DNA of 64,000 bases from Streptomyces finlayi (GTDB taxonomy: Bacteria > Actinomycetota > Actinomycetes > Streptomycetales > Streptomycetaceae), in NCBI RefSeq assembly GCF_014216315.1, contig NZ_CP045702.1, forward strand, positions 4,526,001-4,590,000. The letters are read 5' to 3'. Of this stretch, positions 42,076 through 48,936 are shown one piece after another. The position numbers were made by a program, and so were the translations under genes. Under the pieces are notes generated by a model. It was not told where the DNA came from and did not search any database. It saw only the letters and a list, made by a program, of their open reading frames with translations. Position 1 is the stretch's first letter. Each line of letters begins with the position of its first letter.

Positions 42076-42099
42076 CATAGGCCGTCCGCGAAGCGCATA
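42076..42099 (-). promoter_or_regulatory. Tandem GCCTATGC repeat upstream of gcaS
   Basis: Read toward gcaS, GCCTATGC occurs twice with an exact 20-bp period (CATA cores at 42076 and 42096 on the plus strand), 99 bp before the start codon. The divergent pbpA gene starts about 165 bp the other way. Confidence 0.6.
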
Positions 42100-42264
42100 G
42101 GCGGCGGACACGATCGATTCTCGGTCAAGTTCCCCGGAGCGGCGCGGAGGAATCGGGGGACAAGAGGGAGCGAATCCGGCGGAGGGAACGGCGAGGGAAT
42201 GGCGGTGGCCGGAACCTTTCAGCAATGAGAGGACGGAAAGAGCACCCGCGTATACCGTTCGTGC

Positions 42265-43917
42265 ATGGCTCGACAGAACGATATCTACAGTCCTGCCCCG
42301 CAGGGAAAGCGGGGATCATCCACCGGAAGCCGTGTGCTGGTGGCCCTCTTGGTGCTGGCGGTGGTGTCAGGCGTCGGTTACTGGGGATACACGGCTCTGG
42401 CCGGTGACGAGGGTGAGGGCGATCCCGAAGTCACCGCGGCCGCTGCCCAGCTGGAGAAGTTCATCGGCGCCTGGGAGACCGGCGACGCGAAGGCGGCGGC
42501 CTCGTTCACCGACACCCCGTCGAATGCGGAATCGCTCATCACGTCCGTCACGAAGAACCTTGAACCGTCGAAGACGGAGATCACTCCCGGTGACGGGGAG
42601 AAGAAGACATCCGGCGATGTTCAATTCCCGTTCAACGTGGCGATGAGGATTCCGGGGGCCGCGGACTACATGTGGGACTCCCGGGCCAGGGTCCTGAAGA
42701 AGGACGGCGCCTGGCTGGTCGAGTTCACCACTCCCATGATCCATCCCAAGATGGAAGCCGGGCAGACGCTGGCCCTCCAGTCCCAGGAGCGCGCCTCCGT
42801 CCTCGACGTGAACGGGGACGAGCTGCGGGCCGCCTCCGTGGTCGGCGCGGTCGATCCGAAGACGGGCAAGGGAATCTCGGGACTTGAGGCCCGTTACGAC
42901 AAGCAGCTCTCAGGCGGAGCCGGCGGTGCGAAGTCCGTGGTGGTGGTCGACCGCAATTCCGGTCAGGTGGTGAAGCGGCTCACGAAGAAATCCGGAGCGA
43001 AACGCGAACCGGTCAGGACGACCATCGACCCGACGGTCCAGGAAGCGGCTGCCGATGCTCTGGAGGGTGTGTCGAAGAATGCGGCCATTGTCGCGATCGA
43101 CCCCTCCACCGGGAACATCCTCGCGGCAGCCAACAAACCGGGCGGACAGAACCGTGCGCTGAGCGGCCAGTATCCTCCGGGTTCCACATTCAAAGTCGTT
43201 ACGACGGCCGCCCTGCTCAAGCAGGGTATGCGCCCCGACGACGCGGCGGAATGCCCGAAGTTCGCCTATGTGGACGGCCAGCGGTTCGAGAACCAGGACC
43301 AGTTCGTCCTTCCCGGCGGATCGACCTTCCGGGACTCCTTCGCCCACTCGTGCAATACCTTCTTCGTCAATTCGGCCGGAAAGCTGTCGGAGTCCTCGCT
43401 GAACGAGACCTCGAAGGCGTTCGGTATCGGCGGCTCCTGGGACGTCGGCGTCACCACGTACGACGGAAGCGTGCCGGTGGCCAACGGTGTGAACGACAAG
43501 GCGGCCTCGACCATCGGCCAGGCCCGCGTGCTCGCCTCACCGCTGGTGATGGCCTCGCTCGCCGCGACGGTGAAGGCGGGGGAGTTCAGGCAGCCGGTGC
43601 TCGTGCCGGACGCGGTGAAGAAGAAGTACGAGGCCACCGCCGCGCTCGACCCGGGGGTGACGTCGGCGCTCCGCGAGATGATGCGGGCCACCGTCACCGA
43701 GGGCGCGGGCAAGGCACTCCAGGGCGTCGCGGGGGAGCCGCACGCGAAGACGGGCACGGCGGAGTTCGGCAACGACACCCCGCTGCGCACCCACGCCTGG
43801 ATGATCGGCTACCAGGGTGAGGGGAACGTCGCCTGGTCGGTACTGCTGGAGGACGGCGGCTCGGGCGGTGCGGACGCGGGCCCGATCGCGGCGAAGTTCC
43901 TGAAGAACCTCGGATGA
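42265..43917 (+). CDS. pbpA: Class B penicillin-binding protein of the clavulanate cluster
   Basis: 550 aa. Short cytoplasmic tail, one membrane anchor (VLVALLVLAVVSGVGYWGY), a MecA-N/NTF2-like domain (about residues 50-170), a dimerisation region, and a transpeptidase domain with STFK in PPGSTFKVVTTA, SCN in FAHSCNTFFV, and KTG in HAKTGTAEF. High-molecular-weight PBPs are encoded next to gcaS in clavulanate clusters and are thought to give a less lactam-sensitive cell-wall synthesis target. No good ribosome site precedes ATG 42265, but TATACC lies 9-14 bp before it, so the mRNA may be leaderless. Confidence 0.92.
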   Translation: MARQNDIYSPAPQGKRGSSTGSRVLVALLVLAVVSGVGYWGYTALAGDEGEGDPEVTAAAAQLEKFIGAWETGDAKAAASFTDTPSNAESLITSVTKNLEPSKTEITPGDGEKKTSGDVQFPFNVAMRIPGAADYMWDSRARVLKKDGAWLVEFTTPMIHPKMEAGQTLALQSQERASVLDVNGDELRAASVVGAVDPKTGKGISGLEARYDKQLSGGAGGAKSVVVVDRNSGQVVKRLTKKSGAKREPVRTTIDPTVQEAAADALEGVSKNAAIVAIDPSTGNILAAANKPGGQNRALSGQYPPGSTFKVVTTAALLKQGMRPDDAAECPKFAYVDGQRFENQDQFVLPGGSTFRDSFAHSCNTFFVNSAGKLSESSLNETSKAFGIGGSWDVGVTTYDGSVPVANGVNDKAASTIGQARVLASPLVMASLAATVKAGEFRQPVLVPDAVKKKYEATAALDPGVTSALREMMRATVTEGAGKALQGVAGEPHAKTGTAEFGNDTPLRTHAWMIGYQGEGNVAWSVLLEDGGSGGADAGPIAAKFLKNLG

Positions 43918-44033
43918 CAGGCCGGGTGTCGCTCAGCCGCCGGGCGGGCGGGCAGGTCGAGCCCGTTCAACGACGCAGGACAGCACGGGGCCGGACGACG
44001 CGGAACCGGGTACGGCATCCGCACGGCAGCCGC

Positions 44034-45062
44034 TCAGCGCAACGCCCCCGTGATGTCCAGCGCCACCATCGGCTGAGGCGTGAGCACCCGGCTCCCCATG
44101 ACCACCCGCCCCGACGCGGCCGAACCCAGCGCTTCGACCGCGGTCTTCGTCGGCGCCGCCCACAGACTGTGCGTGGCGCCGGCCCGGAGGTCGGAGACCA
44201 TGTCGTCGTGGTGGCTGGGAATGATCAGCGGCGGATCGCCGAGCACCTCGAGCAGCCGGTCCAGATAGCGGTGGATGCCGGAGTGCGCGGTCATGCTGAT
44301 CACGGCGACGTCCGGGCGCAGCCCTTCCAGCTCCCGTTCGATGTAGTTGGTGGCACCGGAGAGCAGCACGGAGGGTCCGCCGTCGAAGGAGACCAGGTAC
44401 ATCAGCGTGCTGCCCTCGGGCAGCTCGCCGAGGGTCGCGGGCCGCTTCGCCAGGGGCGCGGCGAGGGGGCCGGGGGCGAAGTAGCCGTGATCCGCGGCCT
44501 GGCTGTGCAGGCTGGGGATGACCTGCACGGTGTAGCCGTCGAACTGGAGGTACTCGCCGCCCCGTACGGGGATGATGTCGGCGACCCGCTCCGCCGGCGC
44601 GCCGAGCGCGGTGAGCAGATGCCGCGAGGTCAGGTCGCACAGGGTGCGGATGCGGCGCTTGCGCCACTGCGGGTACGCCAGCAGTTCGGGTACGTCGGCG
44701 ATGTGGTCGAAGTGCCCGTGGCTGACGAGGATCAGCTCGGGAGGTCCCGCCAGCTGCTCGCCGGCCACCCGCGCCACCGCGGCCCGGTCCACGCGCAGGG
44801 GGAGCCGCGGATCGAGTGCGCCGTCATCGCCCTGGTAGGGCATACGGCTCAGATAGGGGTCGAAGAGCAGGCTCCGGCCGCCGAACGCCAGCTCCCAGCC
44901 GGCCACTCCGAGCCAGCGCATACTCAGCCGGGTGGACAGGAGGTCGCGATCCGGCCGCCTTGGTGCCGACGCCGGCCCCACCGGGGCCGCCCCGGCCGTC
45001 AGGAGACCGGCGCTGCCGACCGCCAGCATCCTCTGGAGCACCGATCGCCGCATCCGCAGCAT
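44034..45062 (-). CDS. Tat-exported metallo-beta-lactamase-fold hydrolase
   Basis: 342 aa from ATG 45062, chosen for the GGAGGG site 7 bp upstream over ATG 45077. The N-terminus (MLRMRRSVLQRMLAVGSAGL) has a twin Arg and hydrophobic stretch, so Tat export is likely. The MBL fold shows SHGHFDHIADV (HxHxDH), IPSLHSQAADHGYF, and IIPSHHDDMV. It most resembles the UlaG/NAPE-PLD-like branch rather than class B beta-lactamases. It lies between pbpA and oat2 and converges with pbpA. It could open lactam or other cyclic substrates outside the cell, but this is unproven; it may be a bystander. Confidence 0.82.
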   Translation of the reverse strand: MLRMRRSVLQRMLAVGSAGLLTAGAAPVGPASAPRRPDRDLLSTRLSMRWLGVAGWELAFGGRSLLFDPYLSRMPYQGDDGALDPRLPLRVDRAAVARVAGEQLAGPPELILVSHGHFDHIADVPELLAYPQWRKRRIRTLCDLTSRHLLTALGAPAERVADIIPVRGGEYLQFDGYTVQVIPSLHSQAADHGYFAPGPLAAPLAKRPATLGELPEGSTLMYLVSFDGGPSVLLSGATNYIERELEGLRPDVAVISMTAHSGIHRYLDRLLEVLGDPPLIIPSHHDDMVSDLRAGATHSLWAAPTKTAVEALGSAASGRVVMGSRVLTPQPMVALDITGALR

Positions 45063-45219
45063 GCGTACACCCTCCATGTCCCCGTGCAATCACCAAGTGT
45101 GATCAGGAGAGTACAGACGGTATGCGGCGAGTCGGCGGCTTTCGGCCACGGCGCGGCGCGGTGCCGGGCGCCACGGTGCCGGGCAGCACGAAGCCCTGCG
45201 GCCCCGGGCGGGCGGCAGG

Positions 45220-45280
45220 GCATCGTGGGGTCAGGGCATCGTGGGGTCAGGGCCTCGGCATCAGGGCCTCGTGCGGTCGG
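45220..45280. repeat. Degenerate tandem repeats between oat2 and the MBL gene
   Basis: GCATCGTGGGGTCAGG (16 bp) is repeated exactly at 45220-45235 and 45236-45251, then in degenerate form to 45280, ending about 15 bp before the oat2 stop. It could act as a terminator-like or recombination-prone spacer. Confidence 0.65.
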
Positions 45281-45293
45281 GCGGAGGGACCGG

Positions 45294-46463
45294 TCAGGTC
45301 GTGTACTCGGAGTTGAGGCGGACGTATCCGGGGGTGAGGTCGCAGCCGTACACGGTGAAATCACCCTGTCCGATGCCCAGTCCGATACTGATCAGCACCT
45401 CGTCGCCGCGCAGGTGGTCGGTGATCTGCTTACGCACCAGGGTGTCGTCCTCCGCGCTGCCCGCCGGGTAGACGTCGGTGCCGCCGAAGCCGATGGAGAC
45501 CTTCTCGGGGACGATGTCGGTGTCGTCCTGGCACTTGCCGATGGCCATGGCCACCCGGCCCCAGTTGGGATCGCTGCCGTGTACGGCCGTCTTGACGAGC
45601 GGGGAGTTGACCACGGTCTTGCCCACCCGCTTGGCCTGGGCGGTGTCCCGTGCGCCGGTGACCCGGACCTCGATGAGCTTGCCCGCGCCCTCGCCGTCCT
45701 TGGCGATCATCCGGACCAGCGCCAGTGCCACTTCGTGCAGTGCCGCTTCGAAGGCCTCCTCCTCGACCGGCCCCGCGAGCCCGTTGGCGAACACGGCGGC
45801 GGTGTCACTGGTGGAGGTGTCGGTGTCGATGGACACCGCGTTGAAGGTGACGTCCATGACCCGGCGGAAGATCTGGTCCAGCGCCGGCTGCGGCAGTTCG
45901 GCGTCGGTGGCGAAGAACGTGAGGAGCGTGGCCATGTCCGGCTCCAGCATCCCCACCCCCTTCGCGATCCCGGTGACCGTCGCGGCGCCGCAGCGCGCCG
46001 TGACGATCTTGGAGTGGGTGTCCGTCGTCATGATGGCCTCGGCGGCCCGCTCCAGCCCCCTGCTCTCCGCGTCCTGCGGGGGCCAGCTCAGCGAGTCGAG
46101 GTGGAGGCGGATGTCGTCCATCGGGTACTGCTTGCCGATCACGCCGGTCGAGGCGATCAGCAGCTCGTCCTCCCGCAGCCCGGCGATCTCGGCCGTCCTG
46201 CGCCGGACCTCCCGCGCGTTGCGGTCCCCTTCGGGGCCGGTGGCCACATTGGCGTTACGGGCCACGACGACCACGCCGCGTGCCGCGTCGAGCCTGGTCT
46301 CGTCCCGGCACAGGACCACGCTGGGTCCGGCGAACCGCGACCGGGTGAACACCGCCGCGGAGACGGCGGGCACGGTGGAGACCAGGACGGTGAAGTCGTC
46401 GCGGCCGTCGTGGGCGAGTCCGGCCGGAGCCGTGTGGACCAGAAAGCCCTGGGGTGCGGTCAC
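45294..46463 (-). CDS. oat2: Ornithine acetyltransferase (ArgJ-like) of the clavulanate cluster
   Basis: 389 aa from GTG 46463, preceded by AAAGGGGA; ATG 46487 is the alternative start. ArgJ-family N-terminal-nucleophile enzyme: the autocleavage region is KGVGMLEPDMATLLTFFATD (KGxxM), with SIDTDTSTSDTAAVFANG and VKTAVHGSDPNWGRV further on. It transfers acetyl between N-acetylornithine and glutamate, boosting arginine supply for CeaS. In S. clavuligerus oat2 sits between cas2 and oppA1; here it follows the SARP gene, about 24 kb away from cas. The tail GCDLTPGYVRLNSEYTT fits the clavulanate-type Oat. Confidence 0.92.
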   Translation of the reverse strand: MTAPQGFLVHTAPAGLAHDGRDDFTVLVSTVPAVSAAVFTRSRFAGPSVVLCRDETRLDAARGVVVVARNANVATGPEGDRNAREVRRRTAEIAGLREDELLIASTGVIGKQYPMDDIRLHLDSLSWPPQDAESRGLERAAEAIMTTDTHSKIVTARCGAATVTGIAKGVGMLEPDMATLLTFFATDAELPQPALDQIFRRVMDVTFNAVSIDTDTSTSDTAAVFANGLAGPVEEEAFEAALHEVALALVRMIAKDGEGAGKLIEVRVTGARDTAQAKRVGKTVVNSPLVKTAVHGSDPNWGRVAMAIGKCQDDTDIVPEKVSIGFGGTDVYPAGSAEDDTLVRKQITDHLRGDEVLISIGLGIGQGDFTVYGCDLTPGYVRLNSEYTT

Positions 46464-46480
46464 TTCTGATGTCCCCTTTC

Positions 46481-46518
46481 TCTTCATGAGGTGTCGAGTC
46501 TCTTCATGAGGTGTCGAG
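46481..46518. repeat. Tandem duplication in the oat2 leader
   Basis: TCTTCATGAGGTGTCGAG is present twice with a 20-bp period (46481-46498 and 46501-46518). It duplicates an ATG just upstream of the oat2 start and lies between the SARP stop and oat2. Confidence 0.8.
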
Positions 46519-46536
46519 CCCGTTCCGTCCCATCTT

Positions 46537-47376
46537 CTATGCGGACAGGGCCGGGCGCAGGGGAAGGGCGGGGGCTTTCGCCGTCCTGGGGAAGGCGGAG
46601 GTGCTGGCCGGGAAGAACTCGTCCTGGTGCAGGACGGACTGGAGCGCGTTCTTGAGCCTGACACCCGGACTGATGCCGATCTGCTCGCGCAGCATCTCCT
46701 TGGCCCGGTGGAAGACCTGGATGGCGTCGGCGGGGCGGCCCGCTCCGTAATACGCCTTCATCAGCCAGACGTAGAGGTCCTCGCGTAGCGGGTCGTGGTC
46801 CAGGAGCTCGGTCAGCTGGCCGATCGCCTCTTCGTACCGCTGCATCTCGATGTCGATCTGGGTGCGCAGTTCGGCGGCGGCGGCGCGCTCCCGGTCGAGG
46901 CCCTCGGCCTGGAGGCGGAGCCGTCCGGAAGCCACGTCGGCGAGGGCCGAGCCCTTCCACATCGAGAGGGCGGCATCGAGCTTCACGACGGCGGCGTCGT
47001 ACTCGCCGCGTGCGCACAGGGCGCGTACGTCCCGGAGTGTGTCGCGGAAGCGGAACAGGTCGATGCGCTCGACGGGAACGTGCAGTTGGTAGCCGAGGTG
47101 GTTGGAGGTGAGGACGTCCTTCGGGAGTCCCGCTTCCCGCAGCGCGGCCCGTATCTTCCATGCCGAGGTCTGGAGCTGCCCCGACACGGTGCGCGGCGGC
47201 TCGCTGTCCCAGGAATCCTGGATGATCGCTTCCTTGGTGACGAACTGCCCGGGCCTGAGGGCCAGAGAGGTCAGGAATCTGAGCTGCCGTTGACCCTGGA
47301 CCAGGATGGGTACGCTCGCGTTCAGCAAGGTCACAGGACCGAGGAGCTGGACCGTCAATCGCTGTACCGCGCTCAT
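46537..47376 (-). CDS. SARP-family transcriptional activator (BTAD domain)
   Basis: 279 aa, AAGGGGAAG before ATG 47376. N-terminal OmpR-like winged HTH (VQLLGPVTLLNASVPILVQG, LRFLTSLALRPGQFVTKEAI, VSGQLQTSAWKIRAALREAG) followed by the bacterial transcriptional activation domain (RIDLFRFRDTLRDVRALCAR, DPLREDLYVWLMKAYYGAGR, EQIGISPGVRLKNALQSVLH). It has the size and layout of CcaR, the SARP controlling clavulanate and cephamycin genes in S. clavuligerus (256 aa), and may be its counterpart; orthology cannot be shown here. It lies 73 bp upstream of oat2 and has SARP-type repeats just upstream. Confidence 0.9.
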   Translation of the reverse strand: MSAVQRLTVQLLGPVTLLNASVPILVQGQRQLRFLTSLALRPGQFVTKEAIIQDSWDSEPPRTVSGQLQTSAWKIRAALREAGLPKDVLTSNHLGYQLHVPVERIDLFRFRDTLRDVRALCARGEYDAAVVKLDAALSMWKGSALADVASGRLRLQAEGLDRERAAAAELRTQIDIEMQRYEEAIGQLTELLDHDPLREDLYVWLMKAYYGAGRPADAIQVFHRAKEMLREQIGISPGVRLKNALQSVLHQDEFFPASTSAFPRTAKAPALPLRPALSA

Positions 47377-47400
47377 GAAGCTTCCCCTTCGCGATGATCA

Positions 47401-47432
47401 TTCGATCGAGTTCGACTGAGATTCGACTGACG
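47401..47432. promoter_or_regulatory. TTCGA direct repeats, probable SARP binding site
   Basis: TTCGATC, TTCGACT and TTCGACT begin at 47401, 47411 and 47422, spaced 10 and 11 bp, the pattern recognised by SARP proteins. The SARP gene starts 25 bp to the left. On the other side GAATATG (47440-47446) could be a -10 element for the rightward XRE gene at 47586, so the site may control either or both. Confidence 0.6.
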
Positions 47433-47585
47433 TGGGTTTGAATATGCCACTGTCCAACGTGAGTTGACGATCAAGCGGCGATGCTACTCGCGTGGATTCT
47501 GGCCGTCAACGCGCGTGGATGTGACCCAGCTTGGACGCCAACATCAGTCGAGAGTACGGTGATCCGCACGAAAGGCGGTGCAACG

Positions 47586-48023
47586 ATGAGCAGCACGGAC
47601 GAACCGGAGAGCGCTCTGGCCGACAAGCTGAACCACCTGTTCACGAACGTGGTTCCCGCCGGTCGGCCCCCGTACAGCTCCGAGGAGGTGGCGCGCGCCA
47701 TCTCCGCCGACGGGACGTCCATCTCCGGCAGTTACATCTGGCTGCTGCGCAAGGGGCAGCGTGACAATCCCACGCTGCGGCATCTCGAAGGACTGGCCAA
47801 GTTCTTCGACGTGCCGCCGGCCTACTTCTTCGATGACCAGGTCGCCGCGGCCGTCGACACGGACCTCGAACTGCTCACCGCTCTGCGCGACGTAAGGGTG
47901 CAGAAACTCGCCCTCAGGACGGCCGGGCTCTCGCCCCGGAGCATCAACTCCATCTCCGAAGTCGTAGAGCGGGTGCGCGAGTTGGAGGGGCTGTCGAAAG
48001 GACAGTCTGTGAACGAGGAGTGA
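47586..48023 (+). CDS. XRE-family regulator of the MAB_1171c-type trio
   Basis: 145 aa from ATG 47586; the longer frame from 47481 is not supported. The HTH covers residues about 25-80 (PYSSEEVARAISADGTSISG then YIWLLRKGQRDNPTLRHLEG), and the rest (LRDVRVQKLALRTAGLSPRS, INSISEVVERVRELEGL) is helical. Regulators of this length stand upstream of an ImmA/IrrE-like gene and a MAB_1171c-type membrane protein in many Streptomyces. The spacing to the next gene is about 350 bp with a hairpin, so it may have its own terminator or an attenuator. Confidence 0.85.
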   Translation: MSSTDEPESALADKLNHLFTNVVPAGRPPYSSEEVARAISADGTSISGSYIWLLRKGQRDNPTLRHLEGLAKFFDVPPAYFFDDQVAAAVDTDLELLTALRDVRVQKLALRTAGLSPRSINSISEVVERVRELEGLSKGQSVNEE

Positions 48024-48372
48024 CTTCCGGGCTCGGCGGAGCCGGGGTGCGATGAGCCGGACTCCGCCGAGCAGCGGAAAGAGGAAGCCAGGCCATGCAC
48101 AAAGCGTCCCCATGCGGAAGGCCTCCCTCCTCTGGCCGGAAGTTGCCCTAGACCCTCCATGGGCACGCGTGTTTGGATCTTTACGGAACGTAAGTGGGAC
48201 CTGCCACCGAAGCGTTCCGCGTCGGCACTGATCGACCCCAGGGGGCTGGAGGGCACGTGGAACTTCGGCATGCGTGTAGACGGCGATCCCGGCGATCCCG
48301 GAATCCGTTACCAGCTCACGGCGCCATCGCCGCAGCACGCGATTGCGGCACGGACGGGTCGAGGTGATCTCC
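48024..48372. other. Intergenic gap inside the XRE/ImmA trio
   Basis: Besides the hairpin at 48031-48072 I see no gene; a promoter for the ImmA/IrrE-like gene may lie near 48150-48330. The frame at 48159 on the plus strand lacks conserved features. Confidence 0.5.
48031..48072 (+). terminator. Hairpin after the XRE gene
   Basis: GCTCGGCGGAG (48031-48041) and CTCCGCCGAGC (48062-48072) are perfect 11-bp inverted copies with a 20-nt loop. It is either a terminator or an attenuator before the ImmA/IrrE-like gene. Confidence 0.6.
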
Positions 48373-48936
48373 GTGCGATGGCCTGTTCCGTTCGGACGCC
48401 GAGGGAGGAACACCCGTGACGAACGCTGCGAACGGAGGGTGCGGGCCCTGGGCCTCCCCGTCGACGCGACACTGACGATCGAAGAGCTCTGCCGACACGT
48501 CGGCCGCCTGCGCGGCCGCCCGGTTCAACTGCTCTCCCTCACACTGCCGCTGGGCAGCCCGCACGGGCTGTGGGTCTCCACGGAGAGCCGCGAGTACGTC
48601 GTCTTCGAGAAGCGGCTCGCTCCCGTGCACCAGCGCCAGGTCATCCTGCACGAGATCGGTCACATCGTCTGCGACCACGCCGCCTCGCCCTCGCTGACCG
48701 CGCAGGACGCCGGGATGCTGCTTCCGTCGCTCAGTCCCGACCTGGTACGACGCGTGCTGGGCCGGGAGCACGGGCAGTCCGAGGTGGAGATCGAGGCGGA
48801 GCTCGTCGGCTCGCTCATCGGCGGCCGCATCGGCGCCTGGACCGCCGACCCGGAGTGGCCGGTGGCCCCGGAGGCCCGGAGGCTCGCCGCGCGGCTGGCG
48901 GAACTGGAGCCCCCGGCCGTGCCGGGCAGGGGATGA
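48373..48936 (+). CDS. ImmA/IrrE-like metallopeptidase-domain protein
   Basis: About 187 aa from GTG 48373 (GAGGTGA 5-6 bp upstream); TTG 48343 and GTG 48364 are alternatives. After a basic N-terminus (FGRRGRNTRDERCERRVRAL) the core contains YVVFEKRLAPVHQRQVILHE then HEIGHIVCDH, the HExxH zinc-binding motif of ImmA/IrrE-type peptidases. Such proteins often cleave or relieve a cognate XRE repressor in mobile or stress loci; the XRE protein encoded upstream is the natural candidate. The stop overlaps the start of the MAB_1171c gene by 4 bp. Confidence 0.85.
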   Translation: MRWPVPFGRRGRNTRDERCERRVRALGLPVDATLTIEELCRHVGRLRGRPVQLLSLTLPLGSPHGLWVSTESREYVVFEKRLAPVHQRQVILHEIGHIVCDHAASPSLTAQDAGMLLPSLSPDLVRRVLGREHGQSEVEIEAELVGSLIGGRIGAWTADPEWPVAPEARRLAARLAELEPPAVPGRG

